Part shown: positions 1 to 11,700 of the stretch, piece after piece
Position numbering within the stretch: position 1 is the first letter of the stretch
Layout: the number at the start of each line of letters is the position of its first letter
From: Turritopsis dohrnii
Taxonomy: Eukaryota; Cnidaria; Hydrozoa; Anthoathecata; Oceaniidae
Length of the DNA: 64,000 bases
NCBI GenBank assembly: GCA_027922465.2
Contig: BQMF02000060.1
Span: 1,054,001-1,118,000, forward strand
Reading direction: 5' to 3'
Position numbers and translations under genes: made by a program
The notes under the pieces: model-generated
The model's input: the letters and a program-made list of their open reading frames with translations, nothing else
Databases searched by the model: none
Told to the model about the DNA's origin: nothing

Positions 1-410
1 ATTTCGCGTCATTATTGTCCTCTAAAACATGGTCGGTCGGTCGGTCGGTAAAAAAAAGTGCGGGATTTTCTGAAATTGAACCAGTTCGTCCGGCCGTCGG
101 ACTTAACTGTGTTTGCAAAAGATTTTGATCTTTAACTTTTACTAAATTTTGAAAAAAGTATCATTCATCTTCATTATCCCACGTGAAATAGCATTTGATG
201 CAGTTTCTAGCCATCCCTTGTGTTTCGAATGACCCCGTTAAAAACAAAATTTGGTGCCCTTCATCTATTTCGGACGCCATTTTTTCTTAATACAACATGC
301 ACGGCGCTTGACTCAATTTTACCGAACAACCGAACAAAAAAATGCGGGTTTTTAAATTTTGAATCGGAGTCGGTCGGGTGACGCGAAACGGGAATATTTT
401 TGATGACGGC
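1..410. repeat. Possible inverted-repeat element with GGTC microsatellite
   Basis: TTTCGCGTCA at 2-11 and TGACGCGAAA at 379-388 are inverted. GGTCGGTCGG-type sequence occurs near both ends, with four to five tandem GGTC units at 31-48. Similarity between the ends decays quickly, so the boundaries are uncertain. Confidence 0.4.
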
Positions 411-1139
411 CTTAGTGATGGCCACCAAAGGAGATATAGATCTATTATAATGATGTATTATTATAATCTATATACTAGTTTAGAAAAAATAAATAAATTC
501 AACTGAAACCACCTGTAAAAACTGGTGTGTCAGAAACAGAAACAAAAAAAAAGTGGAAGTAAATTAGAACACTGACCATTGGCAAAAAATATGCCACAGT
601 GATAACATCAAAGTGATTATTATGTTGAGCATTAAAAAGGAAATCACAAAGATTAGAGTGTGAGACTACCGAATTCAGTCAAGGAAAGCAGCTAAATGTG
701 GGATTCCGTAATTCAAAACAGAAAAACAAACAGAGTATTTACAAATGATAAGATTGAAAATCCTTCCTATGAATTGAAGTCAATTGAAAACAAAGAGTGG
801 TATTCGCAGGTCAGCTATTCTAGTCTTGCTTAATAACTACATGGTAATGTTTTTATAAAGCAGATTTTCAATAATAAATAATCCATTTTATCTGTCCTTT
901 TTAATGCTTGACACTTGTAAAACAATCATTAATTTTGAAGGGATACCAACATCCGACATAGTATTTATAAATCAATGATAGAACTTTAAAAGTTATTTAA
1001 CAAGTCTTTTTTCAGTTCATATACCTTTTTATAAAAAACAATAAAATCTGACTCGGGGGTGGTTGCTCTTATTTTATGAGTCTTTTTCAGCCTGAATTGT
1101 TCTTATTTTGTTCTTAGTAACCCAGGTAAAAATATTTTA
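411..1139. other. AT-rich sequence, nothing recognisable
   Basis: No gene or repeat boundary is supported here. Confidence 0.4.
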
Positions 1140-1612
1140 TCACATATAACCTCGAAAAGGATATACGCAAATCCCGTGTGTCAATTAAAGGTGACGAAAA
1201 ATATAATCAAGGTGTGCAAACCCTGTAATGAAAAATTAAATCAAGGAATAGCGATTTAAAAGTGTACGTTATAGAGCTCGAAAAACTGAGCAAAAAATGT
1301 ATAGGATCGTTTCGCTACGACCAACCATTGCAAAGATATCGTCGGTTAAAGATTTTGATGACGTCATAGCCACAGTACCAAATAAAATTTAGGCTCAAAT
1401 TTTGCGTCACGTCATCACCTGTATCGCGGACCCTAAAAAACGCAATGCAAATGCAATGATTCCCCGTGATAAATTAAGAAACTGATGTCACGGGACGTGT
1501 TACTATATAATAATGGTGAAAAACGCATGGTCTAACGAAAAATATGACCACGATTAAGAAGATTTTGACCGTAAAATTCACCAAAATTTATCCCTCTCTA
1601 AAATAAAAGTGT
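1140..1612 (+). repeat. Diverged direct repeat, copy 1
   Basis: About 470 bp that aligns by eye along its length with 5792-6260. Shared blocks include GGATCGTTTCGCTA, GATGACGTCATAGCC (TAATGACGTCATAGCC in copy 2), GCGGACCCTAAAAAA, ATGGTCTAACGAAAAA and AAGAAGATTTTGACCGTAAA. It encodes nothing recognisable. Confidence 0.8.
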
Positions 1613-2032
1613 GACACACACTCGCTATTATATATAAGGGATCGTCTCCAAATTATAAGCGATATAATAAGCGCTTATTAGCGAATTTACGCTAGCGATT
1701 TTCGGAAAAAGCGCTTAATGAATCGCTTACTTTAATATTTAAGCGATTTGTACAAACTATCAAACAAATTTTCAATGATTTAAATCGTTTATTTTTCGCT
1801 TATAATTCGCTTATCATCGGCAAAAATCGATAAAAATCCACTAAACTTAATCACTTAAGCACTTAATCGCTTTTCCACTTCACATGAATCGCTTTTTCGC
1901 TTCATATGAATCGCTCACATGAATCACTTTTCCACTTCACACGAATCGCTTTTTTGATTCTATATCGCTCACAAGTGTTGATTAAAATTCTGATAAACAT
2001 TCCCCCCAAGGAATATACCAAAATATCGATCG

Positions 2033-2270
2033 AACAGCTCAAAAAAGAATTGTAAGGGACGGTTCCTATTGGTAGTAGCTTTAAAACAGACTATTTTTTT
2101 CTTTTTTCTTAAACTGAATGTGAACCAGTTCATTTCACATAACAGCGGTAGAACAACTTAAACAAAAAAGAATTATAGCAGACGGTTTCTATTTGTAGCA
2201 ACCTGAGAACAAACTGTTGTTTCTTTTATCTCCAACTGAATAAGAACCAGGTAATCAGTTCATTATTAAA
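2033..2270. repeat. Diverged tandem duplication of about 118 bp
   Basis: Two copies share AAAAAAGAATT, GACGGTT, TCTATT/CCTATT, AACTGAAT and AACCAG...CAGTTCATT in the same order. There is no coding potential. Confidence 0.7.
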
Positions 2271-2376
2271 CACTAACGCGTGCTACCTGTAATTATACAT
2301 CCGTCACATTGAGTTTTCAAAATAATGCTGAAGTCGCGATAACAACAACATCTTTTGAGAGTATAGACATCCTTAT

Positions 2377-3680
2377 TACGGAAGCCAAAAGGGGCCAATC
2401 CAAATTTTTCGATAAAATCTCAATTTCAATGGTAAAAACCGATTTTCAAAGTTTAAATCTATATTTCAAAGTTCAAATCTACATTTCAAAGTTCAAATCT
2501 ACATTTCAAAGTTCAAATCTACATTTCAAAGTTTAAATCTACATTTCAAAATCTAAAATCCGTTTTAAAGTGCAAATCCACATTTTTATTTTCAAATTCC
2601 GATTATAGGAAATCAGTAATCGGAGTTACATGTTTACAAACAATATGGCTGAGAAATCGTTGTTGCGAGTTTTCACCATGACAGATTTACCCTTACCTCA
2701 TTCTCTTAAGATTTTACAGACCGCGGATTGACAATTTTAAGAAATAACTGATATAATCACAGTCTGTAGATAAACCTTTTTTACAATGAACAAACAAACA
2801 AATTCGCCAAGATTTTCTTCTTTTGTAAAAGCAACAAGCTGAACGGCTTGCTTTACTTGGAAACTTTTCAAGATAGTAGCGCTATTTTGTAAATAAGGCT
2901 TTACTTTGATGTGTAGAATGTTTACGTTCCCTCGACAAATGCGTATCATGAAATTTGAAAGAGAATAGGAGAAGGGTCAGAAAAGGCCTATTTTACTTAA
3001 ATTGACAAGAGTTCACATCCACCATAGAAATACGAATTTATTTCTATGCATCCACCCAACGACTCCACGACATACACTTGCTGATCGAATGTCGAGTGTT
3101 GGTTGGATTCGTTGGAAATGACAACGATTTACAGTAAATTTTATTAATGTCAAAATATACGTTATGCACGTATTTTGTCTACAATGGTTTACAGGTTCAC
3201 CTGAATTTATGCATTACTCTTCGTCTATTTTTGAGATAGTACGTAAAATTGTCAAAAAATCATTACGGTGAAGACATTCATTCCCTAACTGATTGTCTCT
3301 TTTTTTAGTAATAGCTTATTTTCGCGTGTTTTAATTATTTTACTTATTTGCGAATCGAATTTGCCGCTCAAATCTGTATTCGCGTATGATTTGCCTTCTT
3401 TGATCGACACCAGAATGTCTACTTTGTATGTCTAGATTGTTTAAATTTCAAAATTCGGGTTTAAACTTTGAAATGTGGATTTGAACTTTGAAATTAAGAT
3501 TTACACTTTGAAATTCGGATTTGAACTTTGAAATTCGGATTTGAACTTTGAAATTCGGATTTGAACTTTGAAATGTGGATTTGAACTTTGAAATGTGGAT
3601 TTGAACTTTGAAATTAAGATTTGAACTTTGAAATTGAGATTTTATCAAGAAATTCAGATTGGCCTTCCTCGGCTTCCGTA
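2377..3680. mobile_element. Foldback element with tandem repeats in both arms
   Basis: The left arm starts TACGGAAGCC and contains GATAAAATCTCAATTTCA, then an array of about 19-20 bp units (TTTCAAAGTTCAAATCTACA). The right arm (about 3443-3680) is its inverted copy, ending GGCTTCCGTA with about ten units. Arms of 180-240 bp flank about 850 bp of unrecognised sequence. A clean target duplication was not resolved. Confidence 0.75.
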
Positions 3681-4270
3681 TCTTATCAATAAAAAAATGT
3701 TTTTCATGAACTTTTTATTTTTATTTGGCAAAATAGCAATTAGATGTAATACTCCCGGTTATGGGAATATGAAAAATATAAACATACATAGACGTTGAAT
3801 GAAACGAAACGTAGTGAGTAGTTGAATCCTAACAAATACCCAGGGTTTGAATTAACTTTTCAAATCAAAAGTGATTCGTGAAAAAAAATCGATGCTGAAA
3901 GGGCTTCGTACACCAGTCATGTCATTTTATGGCGTGTGATCGCATACACCCGGACATGCCTGAAGCGTATTGGGCGTGCGATTTTATAGCACGTCTTAAA
4001 TTCATAATCGTATCTCAAACAATTTTGTAAACATCTTGCATTTATTTGGAAGGCCTTAATAGAATGGAAAATTGTAGGATTGACTCAACGTTCGCAAGAC
4101 GGTATTCACATAAAGCACGGTACTCAAACTTTCTTCACTTCGTCGAGCAAGTCTACTCCGACGAATTTCGCTGACGAGTACAAAATATTGACCAATCAGA
4201 AACATATTCACTGGGGAACATCGTGCCTGTAATTATTGAGTGTAGACACCCATCGTTAGTCATTCTTTAA

Positions 4271-4666
4271 GGGGCTGTTCATATGGAGGTGAGCTGGCCC
4301 GGTTAACCAGGCTGGCTCACTTGAATGAGATGAAATTCACCCAGCGTTCATATGGCTTTTCTCATCCCACTTAACCGGGCTGGAAAATGTTTTTTAAATC
4401 ACGTAAACAATTATTCGAATTTCGACGCGTGCGCACTTGTCTAAAATCTATCCCACTAAGCCGGGCTGGTGTGTTCATATGAACAAATTTCATCTCACCT
4501 AGGTGAGATCCCGGTCAAATGAAATGAGATCTCACTTAAGTGAGCCAGCCCGCTTTTCATATGAACACAATTTATTTTTATAAAGATTTCTTAATAACAG
4601 TGAGATCTCTGCTAAGTGAGCTAGCCCGGCTAACCAGGCCAGCTCACCTCCATATGAACAGCCCCC
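4271..4666. mobile_element. MITE of about 396 bp, TAA flanks
   Basis: GGGGCTGTTCATATGGAGGT and its inverted copy ACCTCCATATGAACAGCCCC mark the ends, with inner inverted CCCGG(T/C)TAACCAGG words. TAA lies at 4268-4270 and 4667-4669, with one extra C before the right copy. It is nested in the 4.1 kb element. Confidence 0.8.
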
Positions 4667-5791
4667 TAAATCATTTAAAAATCATATTTTAAAGGGAGCT
4701 GGAAACTAAGATGCTTTTTAATTTCATTGAATAACACGAAAACGAGTCCTACTGGTACCACTTATGTTTTCATATTTTTTCGTTAGGTGAACAAATGAAT
4801 TCGTATGACGAAGGAAATTTCAAAGTTACCTTAGCAACGGTTGTCGTTCTCCCTAGCAACAGCAAAGAATCACTAAATATGCCTAAGTAATTTGTTGTCA
4901 ATTTAGCACCAGGCGCCATGCATGCAGACGGATTATAGTCTTCGCAATTTTGAATGCCTAACGTGTGTATGTTTATAAATCAGCAAGTTTAATAACAAAA
5001 AAACTTTAGAAACTTTCGTAATTTAGCTCGCTAGAAAATAACGATTCGTGATTTTTTAGTTCTTAGAAAATTGTTCGTTCGTGAAACATTAAATTTGACT
5101 CGTGAATCACGAATCACGAGTCGTTAATTCAAACCCTGAACCGTTACTTTATTTTAGTTTGTCATCAAAATCCCTTGGATGGCCACATAATGAAACATGG
5201 AATCTATGATGTAAACAAATAATCTTATTACGGCGATAGCAACGGTTTTTAGTTTTTATTTACATTTTCTTTTCGAAAAATATTTTCAGTGAGCGTGAGC
5301 ATCGCGAGCAAAATTTGAAACGTTTCTTTCGTGTTTGAGTGGTGAAAACATTGGCTTGGGTAATGTCATAATTTAGCTTTCTTGTCCACTGATAGACCCA
5401 ATCATGATAAGATTTTCAAAAAGCGGAAAAAACCTTGTTGTAATACGTCGGTAAAATGAAAACAAAATACTAGGCAAATTCAAAGAAGCTATATCTTTTT
5501 GCGGAATGAATCTGAAGCATCTGAAAAATAAGAGAAACAAGAGAAATACATGCATGTAAACAAAATATTTCCAAACAAAGTATTTTTCAAACTCATCGAT
5601 TCGCTTAAAATCGCTTACGCTAATCGATTAACATTCGCTTATAGGAAAATTGGTTAAATTTAATCGCTTATATTCTAACGATTTGATTCACATTATATTC
5701 GTTTACAATCGCTAAACAAAAAAATCATAAGCGATAAAATTAAGCGAATTTTAATCGATATTTTGGAGACGATCCCTAAGACTAGTAACTC

Positions 5792-6260
5792 CCGTAAAAG
5801 TTTTTTACGGCTTTATTTTCGAAAAGTATGTGCAAAAATCCCGCGTTCTCGTGTGCGAACCCTGTGACAAAAATTTCAATTACGGAATTGGGACTGGAAA
5901 ATGTACCCATGTTGTAGAGCTGGAAAAACTGATAAAAAAAATGTATGGGATCGTTTCGCTATGACCAATTGTTGCAGAGATATCGTTGATCAAAGATTTT
6001 AATGACGTCATAGCCGCAGTACCAAAAAAAATTAGGCCCAAATGTTGTGTCACCCCCTCACCCGTATTGCGGACCCTAAAAAATGTCAGTTATCCCTATT
6101 GGCTCTCTGCCCCGTGATATTGGGGAAGAAAACTGACGTCACGCCGTGTGCTACTATACCAATCGTCAATTATCAATGGTCTAACGAAAAAATGACCACA
6201 ATTAAGAAGATTTTGACCGTAAATTTAAAAAAAACACAACACTCTCTAAAATAAAAGTGG
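5792..6260 (+). repeat. Diverged direct repeat, copy 2
   Basis: This is the partner of 1140-1612 in the same orientation. The 4.1 kb element separates the two, as expected if it inserted near the junction of an older tandem repeat. Confidence 0.8.
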
Positions 6261-6265
6261 TATGC

Positions 6266-7431
6266 CAGGGGCTAATACAGGTCAAATTTCATAGCGGTAA
6301 CCGCTATTGGGCGCCAAGATCGAGGCGCCCAAATTCAAAAAAAAAAGGGAAAAAATTTTTTTTGAAAAGATCAAAAAAGAATGTGAGAAGAACAAAACGA
6401 AAGAAAGGGAAAAAAGGAATCGTGAGGAGAAACAAAACTCGTATAAAGAATCGGAAGTGAGGTTAATTACCGCCTCAGACATGAGAAAAGACCCTGGGAC
6501 GACGTTGAACGAGACAGGATAAATTTCCACACAAGTTTTTTCTCTTTTAATAATTTCCATGATAATTTCGATCACGGGGATTATACATTGTTTATAACAA
6601 ACGCGATAAAACAAAATAGACAGGTGCTACGGCATTCGATAAGAATAATTCTTTTACTTTTCAAAAAACACGTGCACGTTATTATTACGTACACATGTTT
6701 TCAACAACTTCAGTGGAAATTTACACGTTACTAGAAAGAGTACTGATTCTTGTAATATATTTTATGGATTAATTTACCAAGTTCGTATATTTCGCGTGTA
6801 TATTTACGATTTTGAAAATGGTACGAGGAAGTTCCTTATCTCTCTTATTAAATTATTAAATATGGAGAAGTGCGTTCATCTTATTTTAAAGCGGAAAGAC
6901 AACCTCGTTACTGTCGCTTCTTCTCTCTTTTGCGCTAAATCAGACTACGATTTAGCGTAAAGCAGAGAAGAAGCGCTGGGAAAGAAGGGCACTCTGTGAG
7001 GTTTCCGTACCTGGTTACTAAGGCTAGGTGATTACTTTACGAACTGAAACTTTCGAAATGATTATATAGTCCTGTAAAATATACACAAAGTAAGGAAATC
7101 AAAAATGGCGGAAGGTAAACACGCCGATTCGCGTGATTGAATTTCGAAGAACATTTGAAGATTCTACAGGAAAGACTGTTACGACACGAATAACAAGAAA
7201 TGAGAAAGTTTTAAGGGACTAAGAATATGTATAGTATGTTAAAATAGAACGCATTTTAGACCATTCTAGGCCCTCAAATCGAAAATTTTTCGGGGCTTCG
7301 CCCTGGACCCCACAAAGGGCTTACAGTGCCCCCCCTGACCTCCAGCTGCATTTGTTCGCCTAACTCGCTTCGCTCGTCAGGCTCAATGTGCGGCTACCGC
7401 CCCCAAAATTCAAATCCTGTATTAGCCCCTG
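6266..7431. mobile_element. 1.17 kb inverted-repeat element with TATGC duplications
   Basis: CAGGGGCTAATACAGG at 6266 and its perfect inverted copy ending at 7431 are flanked by TATGC (6261-6265 and 7432-7436). The right part contains a GC-richer block (GGGGCTTCGCCCTGGACCCC, then ACTCGCTTCGCTCG). CAGGGG ends recall hAT elements, but those make 8 bp duplications, so the superfamily is open. No transposase was recognised. Confidence 0.85.
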
Positions 7432-7436
7432 TATGC

Positions 7437-8735
7437 ACAACGCGGATTAGTATATATATAGATTTATGGAGACTATGGATATATATTTTCATAACGAAAA
7501 TCTTTGTTTACTATTTGTGATTAGGAAGGCCATTCATTAATAGGAACATTGATGGTATAAATTTATTTATATGATAAATATTCCCAATTGCATTTCTTCT
7601 GGCCATCTTAACAGTCTTCTAAATATTGTGTCATAACCATGAAATATGCATAAATTTAATTTTACTTCCAGTTTCAAAAAGGCAAACTTTTTGCATGCAC
7701 AAACCAATGATGGAATTACATTTTTGTATGAAACGTCTTATTTCCTTTGCAAACAAATTTGTTAAGTGAAAATTAATTGATTTTCTTTTCACCTGTCTGA
7801 ATCAGGCAACCAAAATGTAGATTTACTGATCTTACTTTCTATTTATCATTCTATAATATTATTTTTTTTGTCATAAGATTTTAATCTAATCAAGCCATTT
7901 TTGGGGGTAGAAATGAAGTGTATAAAAAGTGTCTTTGGTGATGGTGGGTGTTTTTTATTACAGGAAATTGAACTAGACCGTTCATAGTTTTTGCCAAAGT
8001 TTACGACAAAAACCTATTAAACATATTTATTCAAAAAGGGTAATCAAATTATGACATAATCATAAAGTGAAACTCTTAGAAAGTATGTTTTCTATAAGAG
8101 TAGCTTATTTTTCATTTGAAAGAACCAATCCAACTGAGTTCAGCCCATTAACTCCAGGTGGCAATAGGAACCAAGATAAGAATGTGATGTTGGAATGGAA
8201 ATGTAATTTCTTGCAACCATTTTTGTGTTTTTCAAGAAAACATATTAGTAAATGTTTCAAAATTTTCGAAATTTTAATGATGCCATAATTTTGAATTTTG
8301 TTGCCCTTTAATCATTGGTTTTGATGTTTCCAAAAGTTTCTATACTTGCCACAACACATTGATTAACAAAAAAACAAAAATCAGCATAAAAACACATACT
8401 GCTTTGATGCCAAGAACGTAAAGTTGTATTACCAGATTTGTTTATACGTTCAACACAAACATAATGTTTAGAAATTTTATCCATTTAAGGAGTCCTTTTA
8501 TGTCATAATCACTTATCTGAAAGTTTTTAAATGCCACCTGACAACCATGCACATAAATGTGTGTGTATGATGTTAATTATTATTGATATTCTATTTAATA
8601 AGTTTCATTTGTGTGTTTTGTCATTGGCATTAGGGTTCTGCACGTCTTTCAGTGTTCTAGATGTTTCTGAAGCCAAAGTTCATTTACTAGACTTTGCTTA
8701 GTTAAAGCCTCTAATTTTGCCAATTTGCTATTTAG
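7437..8735. other. Region upstream of the first recognised ATG7 exon
   Basis: It probably contains intron 1 of ATG7 or the spacer before it. I looked for codons matching the ATG7 N-terminus (FWHEL, KLNEYRLD, GYYYN) and found none. A 73-codon ORF at 8067-8288 has no recognisable domain. Confidence 0.5.
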
Positions 8736-11700
8736 ATGATCCCAATGGGTTACCTTGCCGTCTAAATGTAGATTTTGCAGCCTTTGACATTGGGTAAGTG
8801 ATAAAAAAATTGTTGTTTATTTCAACTTTTTCAGTAACAAAACCACTTATTCTGTTTTTTCTTTTGACAAGTAATCGTATTGTATACCCTGTTGCACTAA
8901 AGTAAATCATGTACATAATTACGCCATAGAATAATCTTAAGTTATTACAGCATAATTTTTAAAAGTATTGGCAATGATCACATTTTTCATTTTTCATAAG
9001 AAAACGATATCACAGTCACCTTTTGTAGAATCTTCTTCCTATACTTAATTTATGCTTTGGTGAATTTCTTTACTTCCATCTTCCATCTCCATAATGTTTG
9101 AAGTCTAGAAGTGATTCGATATTTTTATCATAGACATAGTGAGCATGTTCCAAGAGTTTTTCATTGTCCTGGCTCCATCATTATTAAAAATACTGTAGAG
9201 GAGTTCAAGTCATGTGATAAGAAAGCACTCATCAAGGATGCAGCAAACAAGGTTTGTATTTTTTCATGATTATCATGGTTTTATCAAAGTATTTACTTTT
9301 AATTTAAAAAAGGTCAAACAAACTTTTTGGCAACTGAAAGTTTTAAAACAAGAATGATGTTTACGCAATGAGGGCTTTTATTGTCAATAACATCTTTGCC
9401 AAGAACAATTTGAGTAATCTTGTCTTAATACTGGTGTTTGGTATTTATTTTCAGTTTTATTTTTGTATTTTTTTGTTCACTTGTTCCATAACAATTTTTG
9501 ATAGAATAAATATTGTTGTTAGCTTGAGAAATCCGTAACAAAACGTCCTTTTATGAAATTGATTTTTTTTTTCGTTTGTAGCAGTGTTTATTTTCATGTT
9601 TGATAGCATGTAGATCCTTTTACTGTTTGTTATTTTCAGATCATCTTAACGTCAAATTTTTCTTCCCTTTGACCTTAGATAATATCTGATATCAATTCAG
9701 GACTTGTGGAGAATGATCCAAGATTGTTAAATCGATTCCTCATCTTGACTTTTGCAGTAAGTAATGTGGTTAGTCACCTGATAAACCGAATCACTAGACA
9801 TTAATAATTGTTTATAAGGTGTCAAAATATTTAAAATATTCTTTGACTGTCTCTTCACAATGTGATCTGTCTTACAGTTTGGAAGAAACCAAAGTGAATG
9901 CTTTAATCAAGTGCAATGTTTTTGAATTTAGGACTTGAAAAAGTACCACTTCTACTACTGGTTTGCCTTTCCCGCATTGTCTTTGAAAGAAAACTACAAT
10001 GTCTACTCAGTAAATACAATTGACAATTTATTCAATACTGAACAGGTAATTTTTTCATGCAGATTTGTTTATAAATAAGGAAGTCGAACTCGCAGCAATT
10101 AAAAACTTTCGAGAGTATATCTGGAATAATGAGGATAATTGATGTGTAATGATAATTAACATAATTTATTAGAACCCAATTAAAATGTTAAAAAAGTTGT
10201 ATGTGCAAGATGTCTTTCTGTACTCAGGGGTCGGTTACAAGTAGGTTGAAAACTGCCCGGGGCGAAACAGCCTGGGGTAAATTTTTGTTACGATACATGC
10301 AGGTTAAAAACCAGGGTGAAATTCAGCATAAAAAGGTGAGTTGCGCATACTTTAAACCTGGTTTGAAAGCAATTTTGTGCATACACATCAAAATCATGCG
10401 TAAATCGCCCGGGGTGAATTAAGCCCTGGGGTTGTGTTTCACCCCGGCTATAACGTGTATACAGACAAAGTGATTTCTTCACAGACAGAGTTGAACTTAC
10501 CCCGGGATACAATTCACCCCGTGGAGAAATTGTACGTGTAACCTACCCCTCAGTCATTTTCAGTAGCCATTAGCCAACAGTTCTGTAGAAATCTGTGTAG
10601 CTCATTTTTCATGATGTAAAGATTTTATAACTGTTTTTTTTACAGTTATTATCGTTGCGAAGATGTTATGATGATTTGAATAAGCTGATTGGACATGGTA
10701 AGTCTTCTTGTGGAGGATCTGTATTCAACGATGTATATTATTATTACAATCTTTGTTTGTTTGTATTTATGTTTTTTCAGATCCGTTTGTTTTTCTGCTG
10801 AAAAAAGACAAAAACGGTTTTATCGTTGATCAGCTAAAAAATTGGGATTCATTTTTTGGTGAGCAGAAAGATGTATGACATTAGAATAATTTTTTTTTGT
10901 CAATTTAATCTTTTATACATAACATATATGAAGTTATCATAAAGTTCATGAAAAACATATCTTAGTTGTGTGTTATTTATAGGTTACTATTGGATATTCT
11001 GATCCAAGTACTCTCAAAGAATATCCTGGTTGGCCGCTTCGAAATTTGTTGACATACATTTGTGTAAAAAAGTAAATGTTGATTTTTTAATTAAATGTTC
11101 TTATCTTCAAATGGAAGACTGTCTATTACAGTTGTGAAATGTTACGCTTATTTGGTCTACATTTTTGTAGAAGAAAATTTATCCACACCCTGACAGTGAT
11201 ATGTTACCGTGATCGAATTCGTGAAGGAAAAAGAGAAATTGATCACAGCCTGGTGGTGGAAATGAGTAGACTTCCTGAAATAGTTTTGCAAGGTATACAT
11301 GTGTGTATTAATCATGAATGGTATAAAGCACTGTATACTAAAAAAGCATGAATTGTAACCTTCAAAGTTGTCATTGGTTTAGATGAAATCGAAGCAGTCG
11401 GTTGGGAAAAGAACCAGAGGGAAAAAATGGGCCCACGAATGGTTAACTTGAGTTCGACAATGGATCCAGTAAGACTTGCTGAATCTGCAGTGGATTTGAA
11501 CTTAAAGTTAATGCGTTGGAGGTTGGTGCCTGATCTGAATTTGGAGAAAATTGGTTCTACTAAATGTCTTCTATTGGGATCGGGTACGCTTGGTTGTAAT
11601 GTTGCAAGAGCTCTACTTGTGAGTGTTTCCTTTGCATTGTTTTTGGAAATGAATCTTACAGAAATCAATGCAGAAGTCGTTCATTAAGTTTTTAAAATTC

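Larger units (their letters stand above)
1638..5776. mobile_element. 4.1 kb DNA transposon-like element, TAA duplication
   Basis: GGGATCGTCTCCAAA at 1638 and TTTGGAGACGATCCC ending at 5776 are perfect inverted repeats flanked by TAA (1635-1637 and 5777-5779), the 3 bp duplication typical of PIF/Harbinger-type elements. Just inside each end are about 200-350 bp rich in AATCGCTT and AAGCGATT words. The interior has no transposase that I recognise and contains nested repeats (2033-2270, 2377-3680, 4271-4666). Confidence 0.8.

Noticed and set aside
2651..2731. ATGGCTGAGAAATCG... and ATGGAGAAGTCG... (40627) as related first exons
   Set aside because: Both read EKS...LP-like peptides, but they are very short and the resemblance could be chance; no downstream exons were found.
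2438..3650. CRISPR-like array
   Set aside because: Units are contiguous tandem repeats with no spacers, in a eukaryotic foldback element.
6475..6505. DMRKDPGT as a second 2A-like motif
   Set aside because: It lacks the essential E-x-N-P-G-P residues and any hydrophobic stretch before it.
6282..6614. 110-codon minus-strand ORF
   Set aside because: Ser/Phe-rich antisense of an A-rich stretch inside an inverted-repeat element; no transposase motif.
8067..8288. 73-codon ORF upstream of ATG7 as a possible first exon
   Set aside because: Its sequence does not match the ATG7 N-terminus and ends in a stop without a suitable donor in frame.
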